Below are positions 46,916 to 58,900 of a DNA stretch of 64,000 bases, in pieces. Source of the stretch: Distichodus sexfasciatus (Eukaryota; Chordata; Actinopteri; Characiformes; Distichodontidae); assembly GCA_032718565.1 (NCBI GenBank), contig JAVGVS010000295.1:377032-441031 (forward strand), in the 5' to 3' direction. Positions within the stretch are counted from its first letter, which is position 1. Each line of letters starts with the position of its first letter. Made by a program: the position numbers and the translations under genes. The notes beneath the pieces were generated by a model. That model saw only the letters and a program-made list of their open reading frames with translations. It had not been told where the DNA came from and did no database searches.

Positions 46916-49900
46916 GTAAAATCGCGCTTTGATTTACTTTTGTCGGTTAAGAATTTTGTCCTGCATAGACAAAAACGGAGCTTAGCCTTAAATCGTATAT
47001 TCGTCGGTTTACAGAAGTATAATACATACAGGACATGCATCATTATTATTCTTCCCCTTATTTCGAGATAACGTCTTATTTGTCTGGTGATCTTTACATT
47101 TCTAAAATATTAAGATCGCGAGTTTGTATTTGTGATGGTCCATGATCAAAGTAAAGCAGATGTGGATGTATGACCAAGTCATTTGTTGCCATGAAGGTAA
47201 CTGGAGATTATGTTTAAGTCGAGATCGTTAAGAAAGTAACTTAGTATTATCTTTAATGAGGTCGCGATCATGTGAAATCTAACTGGAGACAAGAAGTCTT
47301 GTTATGCCCAGAACACCATAAAATGCTCTCGGTATCTCTACATAACAAGAAAAATATGTCGTGATCTCGAGAGATGGCGGAAAGATTGAACAAAAAAAAC
47401 AAAAACAAAAAACGCCTGGACAGTGCTGCTTTAAAGATTGTGAACCCCTTATAACCTTCTATATTTCTGCATAAATATGACCTAAGACATCATCAGATTT
47501 TCACAGAAGTCCTAAAACTAGATTAAGAGGACCCAACTGAAACAAAGACACCTGATTAATTATTTACTGAGGAAAATTATGGAAAATTACATATGTCTGT
47601 GTTGCAAAAGTATGTGAACCTTAGCTTTCGGTATCTGGTGTAACCCCCTTGTGCAACAATAACTTCAACTAAACGTTTCCGGTAACTGTTCATAACTCCT
47701 GCACATTGGCTTTGAGGAATTTTAGCCTGTACATATGCTGTGAAGATCCTTGTACTTTAAATAAAACAGGGCACCCACTCACACCTGATTGTCAACCAGA
47801 TTGGTAAACGCCTGACTTTATTTTCACCCTCAAATTATTTGCTAATCCAAGAGGTTCACATATTTTTGCATTATTTTCCTCAGGAAATTAATAATTGAAG
47901 TATAATACCTTTGTCTCATTTGTTTAATTGGGTCCTCTTTATCTAGTTTTAGGACATCTGTGAAAATCTGATTATCTTTTAGCTGATATTTATGCAGAAA
48001 TGTAGAAAGTTATAAGGGGTTTCCAAATTTTCAAGAACCACTGTAGGTGTGAGATTTGTCTAAAGGTACACTTTTACCCTCAACTTCTTCTGTCCTTCGT
48101 GTTGTAGTGTGTGTGCTCTGCAAGCGATGTGATAACTGTCCAGATAAATATGGTGAGAAGATCACGCTGCAGGAGCACAACATCACTGTCCACTACTTCT
48201 GTTTGGTAAGACTTGTGAGGTCTTACATAGAAAAACAGACAGTAAAGATTTGCATTATCTATGACATTTTTAAGTATGAAACTTATATGTAACCCTTATT
48301 GCAGCTGATGTCCAGTGGAATATTCCAGAGAGGAGAGGAACATGAAGGTATTCATGGGTTTCTCGTGGAAGACATCCAAAATGAGATCCGCAGATCTGCC
48401 AGACTGGTAAATAAATACATGTAACCCCCACTTGAGGAAAGATTCCTTTCAGAGGAAGTTGCCCTAGTCAAATGTACAAGACCCCCACTAGAATACTAGT
48501 TCAGTAAAAGTAAAATATAAATGCTCATGTATTAAAGATGTTTTACTGGCATAAGTTTACATTAGTCATTACAAAAATGCTTCACTTATGATCTCTGATT
48601 TTCTATATTCCTCTGACTTTAAAGCTTGGATTTGATTTCACTTCCTCGTTTTTTTTAGGAAGTTTTATTTCTGAAACATTGCATTCGACAAATTAACCTT
48701 TGTTTATGTCTTTGCAATATTAAGTTTAACAGCAGTACTTGCAATGAACCATTAAAGAATTGAGTTATTTTGTGAGGAAGTGCATCTACATAGAGAACAA
48801 AAGTACTTATTCCATTCAAGAACTTTCAAATCAGAATTTTCTTGTAGATTGATGAGAAATGTGAACTCGGCACGTTTACTTTTGTTGTTTCATGACATTG
48901 CAATGTGACTGTTGTACCTGCATACATTATGATGCAGATAAAATCAGCATGCAGATATAATAAGCAATGACTATTAGTATAAAAATACTGGAGTTCAAGT
49001 TTGCATTCATTAGAGCTAAAGTACACAGTGAAGGCTGCAAATATTGATAATAATCAGTCCAAACACAAAGTACCTTAAATAATTAAGTACAGAAACGAAA
49101 TAATATTGCTAAAATATACACAAGTGTATGATATAGGCCTAGTATACGTAACTCATGCTGCCACCTTTTCCCCCAAACAGCGCTGCATGGGTTGTAAGAA
49201 GTTTGGCGCCTCTATCGGATGCTCCATCAAGAGCTGCAGACAGGTGGTGCACTTGCCTTGTGGAATAGAGAAGCAATTCATTTTCCAGTTCACAGATTTA
49301 TTTCCGTAAGTGGTGCTACGTATTCTCTCGGCTTGTTTAAGTAGAAAACTGTACAATAAGCCAGGGGCAATATACTTTTGTCTTTTTCCTTCAGTCTCAT
49401 CATTGATCTTTTTTATTCACATTTACAAAATCTTTGCATATGCATTGTTCATATTATACTTTGTAGTCTATTTGCTTATGTATACTATGTGGCCTAATTT
49501 TTTCCCATAATGCACCTTAGTTATTACATATTTTAGTGTGTGTCCTGTAATGTTGTCGGAACATACAAGGACAAAAGCATTGGGACGCCTGAGCATTACA
49601 CCAACAGGGACTTCAATGACATTGCATTCAAAAACATAGATTTTAATATGGAGTTGCTCCCCCTTTGGCAGCTGTAACAGCTTCCACTATTCTCTGACGG
49701 ATTATCACCAGATTTTGGAGTGTTTTTGTTGAAATATGTGTCCATTCATTCTGTAGAGCATGGTAAATGAGAAGGCCTGGCTCACAGTCTTCGTTTCAGT
49801 TCACCCTAGAGGTGGGGTTAGATGGGGTTGAGGTCAGGGCTCTGTGCGGGCCAGTCAAATACTTGCGTATCAAACTCATCCGACTCAGCTGCTGGACACA

Positions 49901-52900
49901 TAGTGTTCAAAATGTCTTGGAATGTTCAGCATACCAGGACATTTTGAGCAACGCAAAACAGTGTGGAGTTCGTTTGGAAGTTTGGAATTCTTCAGCTATG
50001 GAATCAGCAGAACATTGGCGACCTTTATGCATCATGAACCTTAGCAGTCGTTGACCCCGCATTATGACTTTACATGGTCCTCCGCTTGGTGGTTGAATTG
50101 CTGTTATTCCTAAACGCTTCCACTTGCTATACCACTTACAGTTGACCATGGAATGGCTGTCTTATTGCAAAGGTGGCATCTTATCAGAGTACCACGCTAG
50201 ATAGCGTTGAGCTCTTACAATGTCTGTAAATGGAGACTGCGTAGCTACATGGTTGATTTTATACACCTGTGGCAATGGATCAGATTGAAACTAGACACCA
50301 CTTTTCTATGTCTCATACGATTGTAACATTGGATATCTGCCGATACGATACAAATCCAATACAGTCTTTTTAAAACAGAAAATTAATCTTTAAAAAAATG
50401 TCTGAATACATGACTAAGGTTATTCGGTTATGCCTAAGGAAATACTTGACTTAAATTTTCTAACTAAAACAATGTAATAATTACACACCCATATGTATAT
50501 GCAAAATTATTTGTTCTTCAAATAACATCTCAAAAATTATTCGTTTAAACACAGTTAACCCTAATCCTGCGCCGCTAAAACCATTAGGAACACAGAGATT
50601 GCGAGCGAGAGCTGGTGTTGTTAAGGAAATTAAACAGTATAATACTTCTTTTCCACATAGTGTATCAGTCAGTGCTGAACATCAACCAGTTTTTGTTTGT
50701 CTGTATCTAATGAGAACAAAAGTGTTTATTTTGGTGTAGTAGGGTCAGATAATGCAGGACTTGTCAAATCAAGTCAAGTCAAAATTTATTTCTAAAGCAT
50801 ATTTATAAACAAATGTTGACCAAAGTTTATGAATATCAAAAACAAAACAGAAAAGTCACACTGACACAAGTGAAAACAAACATACAGATTCAAACTCCAG
50901 TTTCAAAAGCCAATGAATAAAAATAGGTTTTCAAACTAAGTTTTAAAAGCATTTAGTGTTGGGGGAGGTCCTGATATGTAGAGGAAATTTGTTCCACAGT
51001 CTAGGAGCAGCTACTGCAAAGGTCTAGTCCCTTCTCTGTTTTAACCTTGACCTCGGGACAACGAGGAGGTTGAGCTGTTAGAACGAGTTAGAAGTCGAGT
51101 TGCCGCATTTTGGACCTGTGACATACCAACACCAACATATAGACTATTGCAATAGTCCAATTGAGATGAATTGAAGGTGTGGATGGCCTTTTCAAAGTCC
51201 CTAAATCAAAGAAACAGCTTTAGCTCAACAAGTATGCAAAGTTGAAAAAAAACTACCTTTTACCACAGCATTTATCTATTTATCAAGGTTAAAAGCTGTG
51301 TCCAAGATCACTCCCAGGTTCCTCGCGAAGGGTCTCATATACTTTCTTACAGGGCTGAGGTCCTGGACATCAGGGGTTCCAAAAACTAGGATTTGTGTTT
51401 TCTGATCGCTTAAATTAAGAAGGTTCAGGGCCATCCATGCCTTAACATCCTCCAAATAGCCCAGTAAGGCCTTCAGAGGAGTTGACACATCACGCTTAAG
51501 TGGTAGATAAAATATGTCATCTGCATAACAATGAAACAAGAAGCCATATTTTAAAAAACTGAACCTAAGGTGAGCATATAAAATGAGAAAAGTACAGGGC
51601 CCAGAATAGAACCCTGAGGGAGACCACATGAGAGCTTTTGAAGAGAAAGAGTCACCCAGCCTAACTGTAAATGCCCTGTCACTCAGATAAGATTTAAACC
51701 ATTGCAATGCAGACCCTCTAATTCCAACAACACATCAGTTGGTTACTACGTCGTTAATATACTTAATGCAATTCATTTTGTTTCATTTTGATTTCTAATT
51801 TCCGCATCATAGGTCTTTTTGCAAAAAGCACTGCCCCACACAGGCATCCTCCTCCATCCCGACTCTGCCTCTCTCCTGCGCCATCTGCTTGGAGCCCATC
51901 GAGCCGGTTCTCTCCTACTCCATCCTTAAATGCCCAGCATGTCATGGCAGCTGGTTTCACAGGGACTGTGTTCAGGTAAGACATCAGTAAACTTGACGTT
52001 TTAAGTTAACACTGTGATGCTATTTCTGTTGCATGCCTTAAAAATCTTTCTCTCTTTAGCATCAGGCACACAGTGCTGCCATGTTTTTCTTCAAGTGTAC
52101 ACTGTGTAACAACAAGGACCAGTTCCAACAAGAAATGCTCAGAATGGGAATACACATACCAGAAAGGTATGTAGCTTGTGTTTTTCGCTAAGCTGGAGGG
52201 ATGATCAATACAATTATTGATTTTGTTGTTTCATTTTTAAGCAGTCCTCATATATAGTTCACAAAGCAGGAACGTTGGGCGTATTTGACTTTGATGAACA
52301 ATCCTAATGAGAAGTCGACTTGTCGAAAGAGTATACTTTGTGGCAATAAAACAAAACTGCAAAAAAAATAAACGTAAAGCAGGACAGGCAAAAAGATGGA
52401 GAATGAGAACTGTCAGACACAGATGGCTGGCTGAAAGATGTCTCTCTTACAAGAATATGCAAAACAAAGAATCCATATTATCCTTACATATTTAATTATT
52501 AAAAAGCATTAAAAAACAGTATAATTGTTATTACATCTTGTTGTTACATCTTGCTTTGTGCATAAGACATGTCTGTCTGTATGATAAAGCGAATGATTTT
52601 TTAACTTATATTTCAGAGATGCATCCTGGGAGTTGGAGGAAAATGCCTATGGCGAGCTACTGCAGGTGTACCAGCACTGTGATGCTATAAAATGTTGCTC
52701 TAACAGAGGCCGCGATTACAGTGCACAATCAGGGTAAGAGGATAAATTATTTAATGTTTAAAATACCCTGTATTATGTAATTAGTGTGTTGTCATTTGCA
52801 GTAGACTTCAGGTTGCTCTTTAGAGATGTCTCTCACCCAGTGCCCACTATTACTTTTGCTAGGGATCAAATTAATAACTGCTTCAATATTCGCGCTCTTA

Positions 52901-55900
52901 AACTGGCTCTGTACAATATGTGGCGTCTCAATATGTATCACGATGTAGAGCTTGACGTTCTTGTTGCAGTTTATACTGACCATCTATGGGGCAGCTCGTA
53001 GCGTAATGGTTAGTGAAGTGGCCTCTTGATCGGAGGGTTGCTGGTTTGATAGGTACTGCTGAGGTGCTCATGACCGTTCCCAGGTACTGCTCCTGAGGCA
53101 CTGCCAAAAAGCTGCCCTCTGCTCCTTCACAGATGGTTTGAGATCACATTTTGTTGTGGGGCACTGTATGTGCCGTACTGTGATGTTTTCACAATGACAA
53201 ATAATTACTTACTTAAAGCTGCTGTTGGTAACACACTTATAAATAACAAAAACAACAATCGTTGTTTTTGAAACAAGTCCAAAATGACTTCAGTTTTTCT
53301 GCATTTTCAATTAGTCAAAAAAGAATTGTTGCATTCTAGAATAAAAAATAAATATAGATGCATTATTTGTTATCCAGATGTATTCAAAGTGGATAAAGAA
53401 TGATTCCTAACCTTATTATATTTCATAGAACTAAGCATTAGAATATCTCTACTAGGGCTGGGCGATATGGCAAAAAAGATTGTTGGTAGTTGGTGGCGTA
53501 CCAGTCCGTTTCTGATGAAAACTGATCTGTGCCAGTATAAATGTTTACCTTTTTTTAGCTTTATGTGCTGTGTTGTGTGCACAATGATAAATAATCACTC
53601 ACTTTAACTTAAAAAAGTGCTGAAACTTTTAACTATTACAAATAGTAAGAACAATGTCTTGTTTTATTGGCTTGCTGACTTTTTATTATGTAGGGACATT
53701 CTATGGCTTAGTACTATGAAGAACAATAAGGTAAGGAGCCAGGTGGAAACACTTCTTTATCGATTTGGAATCCATCTGGATCTAGAATAAAATTATTTGA
53801 TGATAAATCATGCATTTTTCTTCTATATTTATTTTTTATGCTTTTGGAGCTTGGAAGAGGTTGGGGGAGGAATATCGTTTTGAATTTTCCACATAAAGCC
53901 CAGAATTTCGTAGACTTACCAACTGCAGCTTTAATATGTTACAAATTCACACGGTCTAAGTGAAGATGCTCTTTAATCAATATCAAAAAAGTGGTTCAAA
54001 TGTTGAAAAGAAGAAAAGGCAAACCCCCAGTGCAGGACATGCTGCCAACAGCATCACCTAATAAAATGTTATCCAGATGAAAATTTATTTTGTTAGCAAG
54101 TCTTAATGTTAAACCTTTATACAGAGTGAGAAGAAATAAAGCTGTAATAAACATTTCTATTTATTCCCAGGGAATGAGTAAAGTGAAAGTGAGGGATTAT
54201 TTGTCATTGTGATCACAGCACTGCACACAGTGCACCACAGTGACCTCTGCATTTGACCCATCTGTGAAGGAGCAGTGGGCAGCTGACAAGGGCAGCGCCC
54301 GGGGAGCAGTGCTTGGGGACGGTACCTTGTCCGTGAGTGGTAACTTGTGAAAATCTATATTGTGATACATTTTTCAGGACGATCAATATAGAGAGGAATA
54401 TTGTGATCTTTTTGACCACATCGGCCAGCTCTGTATCGTGTCACTGCAGCTGACTCGTGTTGCTGTGCGTAGCTCTTTATGTGCTCTAATATTAAAGACC
54501 GCTTTAATGTTGCAGGGTTTTTGAGATAGTTCGCTGCAAGTTTTGTGGCTCCAGTGGAACCCATCGGAAATGTTCCTCCCTCAAGCTCTACGAAAGGAAC
54601 TGGAGTTGTCTTGATTGTAAAGCTGCTGTGGATAGAAGAGGTACGGTGAAATCTTCGTCATGCTTATTTCAATTTATGTTTGTTATAAGCAAACATACAG
54701 TATGTGCTAATGGAGTGCCAATTTTGTGCAATTATTCTTGAATCATTGTTAAAATGTTATTGCTGGAATATATAAATAACCTTTAGCTTTCCTGTCGGCT
54801 TCTACTTTTCAGTGTCCTCATTGCCAAACCATGTTAAGTCCCCACTGGCAGAGAGACAAGAGAAAAAAAGACTGATTAAAAGGTGTCTTTCTGACCTTCA
54901 TTCTTCACTCATCTCCAAAAGGTAACTTTGAAAGCATTTAGAGTTTGTTGTTGCAATATTTTTGATATGTTGAAATTATATAGTAAATCATTACATAAAA
55001 ATAGGTACTAGAAGATGAAGCTCAAGAGAAGGTCCTCGGTTTGATTTCTGCGTAGGGTTTAAGTGCTCTCCCCTTGTTGCCGTGGGTTTTCTCCGGGTGC
55101 TCTGTTGTGCGCTATGGGTTGATTGGTGACTCTAACTTGGCCCTGTAACGTGTGACTGAGTGTATTTTGTTTGAGTGTGTGTGCCCTGCGGTGTGGCCCC
55201 CGCAGTCCCGAGTTAGGCTCTGGGCCCTGCGACCCCTCTAATAGGGATTACGAAAATGAAATGAGAGATGAAACTTAGGGCTGGACAATTAGTCAGAACA
55301 GACATCTAATTTACGTAACATTGGCTGTTATGGTTTTATCGATTCGTTTTAATTTTCTGATAATACTTACAATATTGTGTTAACAGTTTGCCCAGTGTGT
55401 CTTTATGTACTGTCACATTAAAAACATACCACCACCTAGTGCTAGGCAATTAATCAAAACTGATATTAAGATCCTCCAGTCAACTTAATCTTGCCCATGA
55501 TGTTATCATGGTAGTATGATAAAATAACTTGATTCACTCCAGTCTACGACTCTCTGTGTGTTTCCTTCAGTTATTTTAACATTAAAGCATTTTTTCATTA
55601 GAAAAAAATCCCAGCTTTAATATTTCGACATATTTACAGTACAATCCTTGTCAGCGAGTTATGATGGCAAAACAAAGATCAAACAGAAATCCCCCAATGC
55701 AAATTAATTGTTTATTAATTGTAATCAAGGTGAAATTCTAAATTAATCACGATATTGATTTGCGTTTGTATCATTCAGCCTTAGTGAAGCTTCCTTTATT
55801 CTTGTTGGTTCAGAAATTTGAAACTTGACTAATAATTGGAAATTAGTAGGTTTCTGCATAACATGAGAAGCAACAGCATCACACAGGTGTCATACATAGA

Positions 55901-58900
55901 AGTTTGTTTGTTTTATTCTGCCAGGCTCTGTCTAGACGTGAGTCCGTCAGAGATCTTAACAGATCTAGCCACTCAGATATCAACGCAGCGGACCACAGTA
56001 GTGCAGGTGAATAATGGAAAGGTGCTCGAAGCTGCCATCCAGGCTCTTCGGCAGAGCGACTTCAACCCCTGCCACACACTATCCGTCAGCTTCTCCAAAG
56101 ACAAGCAGAGCCAGAAAGCGGGGGGTTCACGTCGCTTCCTCAGCCTCCTTCTACAGAACTGCCAGAACTTAACCATCTTTGAAGGTCCCAACGGGAGGAA
56201 AAATTTGACACTCAACTCGCAAGGTAAGATCTCAGGCTGGTTTACCCTAAAGTTTAGGAACAAGCACAAGCTAGAGCCGGATCCTTAGTGCAAATCTGGT
56301 CTGTGCTGGCCGGGGTCAGCTAATCAACAGAGCATGGCTCCATTTTCCAATCACAGTCCTTGTTGATTGGCAAATTGCCTACACTTGAGTTGGGACTAAG
56401 AAATAGTTTTTAACAAGCTATACATCAAAAACCATAATTAGGCCTAACTTTAATTGCCCAGTCCTACTACAAACTTTTGTTACTTTAATCAAGATATGCA
56501 TCACGGATATGCACATTTGAATAAATATCCCAGCTTTAATAGTTGTGCATATTTGAAGGGCAAACCTTGTCAGTGAACTATGAGTGAAAAACCCAAAATG
56601 AAAGAATTGTTCATTAATCGTAATCGGGGCTAAATTGTCATTTCGAACAGCCCTAGTTTTTTGTTAATGTTATTTTACTTTTTGTATTTCATCTTTTCTT
56701 ATTTTGCATGAGATATTTTAAAATAGACAAGGAAACTATGTGTTTCATTGTGATAAGCCTGGATTTAGCAAGTGCTCGAGTGCTTCATACTAGGGCTGCT
56801 CGATTATGAAAAAAAACATAATCACGATTAATTTGGTCAATCTTGAAATCACGATTATTTAACACTTTACTTTGTGTTACTATTTAAGACTTTATGCTGC
56901 TCTCCTCCTTCCGCCATCTTTACCCGCTCAGACTGTACACCGCCAACAGAACACACACGTGCGTTCAGTCTTCGGAAGGTGCGTTAGTGCGCGTGCGTGT
57001 GTCATTCGGAACACAAGACAAAATATGAGTATACTTGCAGAGCGTAATGTGGCAAAATAATTGTAATTATAATTGTTTTTTGTCGATTACATTATTTTTG
57101 TGATTGTTTGGAGCTGAAATTGAAATTGAAATTAAAATTCGATTAATTGCACAGCCTTACTTCATACTAAATAAACTTTATAATCTGTACTACATACATG
57201 TATATAGAGAGACAAGACGATGTGCCTCCAGTTTCTACAGCACAAAGAACAAATAAGTCGCATCGTCTTGTCTCTCTATATACATGTATGTATATAGAGA
57301 GACAAGAAGATGTGGCTCCAGTTTCTACAGCACAAAGAACAAATAAGTCGCATCGAGTAAGCAAAACTACAAAATATAAAAATGCTAAACTAATGGAAGA
57401 AAAAGAGCATGTGCAATATAGTTACATGTGGAATTTAAACTACAATTTTGGTCCTGAAATTATGTTTTTGCCTTGAATGTCCATATGATCTGCAGCAGTG
57501 GTTAGCGCTTCCGCCTCACAGCGAGAAGGTCCTGGGTTCGAACCCCGGGGACAGCTGTAGGGGCTTTCTGTATGGAGTTTGCATGCTCTCCCGGTGTTTG
57601 CGTGGGTTTTCTCTGGGTGCTCCGGTTTCCTCCCACGGGCCAAAGGCATGCAATATAGGTTAAGTGGTGACTCTAAATTGGCCCCATAAGGCGTGAACGT
57701 GTGAGTGTGTGTACCCTGCAGTGTGTTGGCGCCTGCCCAGGGTTGTTCCTGGGATAGGCTACGGTGCCCCACGACCCCAGTTGGGATAAAGCGGTTCAGA
57801 TAATGAGTGAATGAATGATCTGCAGCAGCTGCATATGAGCGTTCTAAAAAAAAAAATTAAGTAACAGTATCTTTACAGTGTCTAAGTTAGCTGTGAGAGG
57901 GGTTCAATAATATGCAGATATTGTAACAGCAGTCAAATGGAGAGAAGTCTAATTTCAATTATGCAATTTTTTTCTACCCTGCAAAGTATCAACTGAATAA
58001 AAACAAAACCTTGATCACAACAGATGCAAAAGACCTCATTCTCCTTTGTCCATATTTTTATAGTTTGTCCATTTCTTCCTTCATCATAAAGGATATGTAA
58101 AGCATAGGTTGGTTTCTTAACGAGCGCTCTTGTGTGCAGCCCTGCGGGACGACTTGTACTTTGAGGTGGGTAGCCTGCTGGCCCTCTCTCTGGTCCATGG
58201 AGGTCCTCCTCTCGCCTTCTTCTCTCCAGCTCTTTACTACAGTCTCTTCCATTATCCACATGACTATAAGCTCACTGTTAAAGACCTGGGAGATGTATCT
58301 TTAACACACAAAGTCAAAATGGTGAGTCCCACTCCTTATACGCGTAAGACTGTGCTTTCCATGAGAAAAATGATACTTATGGACTCAATGGACTGTGCCG
58401 CAATTTTGTGTACACAGCACAATGTAGCGCAATAAATTGGGTCCCTGAGCAAGCGCCTTAACCCCAAGTTGTTGCTTGTAGACTGTCACTGAAATGAGAA
58501 AATGGACGTCACTCAAATAAGAGAATCTGCTGAATTCCATAAATGACAACCGACTTAAGGGTGACATTTTTGGAGGACAATTTGGTATATTGTGCTGGTC
58601 TACAGAAGCAACATAACAAATAGTGTCCTCTTCTGAATACTTATGGACCCAATTAAATGTTGAAGTTCATAGCAATCTCTCCTCTTTCAGATAGAGAAGT
58701 CGAACTCATTGGGAGAGTTGAAGAGAGCAATGCAGTCTGCGTCAGATTTCTTGCGCCTAGCTGGCTGCTGGCGAGATGTCACAAAGGTCTCTGATAAAAC
58801 CACGCTGCTGGAGGACATTTTAAACTTCTACGTGATCATTAGAATGCAGTTGCCTCTCCAAAGGTTTGTTCCTTTAATGATAGAAAGTGATGTGATCACT

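Noticed and set aside
51276..51707. 143-codon minus-strand frame as a host gene
   Set aside because: It is a LINE reverse-transcriptase fragment (YADD motif), truncated and intronic.
55836..56288. 150-codon frame starting upstream of G2E3 exon 10
   Set aside because: The first 30 codons and the last 21 are intron read-through. Family similarity begins exactly at the acceptor 55925 and ends at the donor 56224.
57499..57560. Possible tRNA gene (good A and B boxes)
   Set aside because: The tRNA-like part continues into a SINE body with target duplications, as do the heads at 62603 and 18709. None forms a clear cloverleaf with an acceptor stem.
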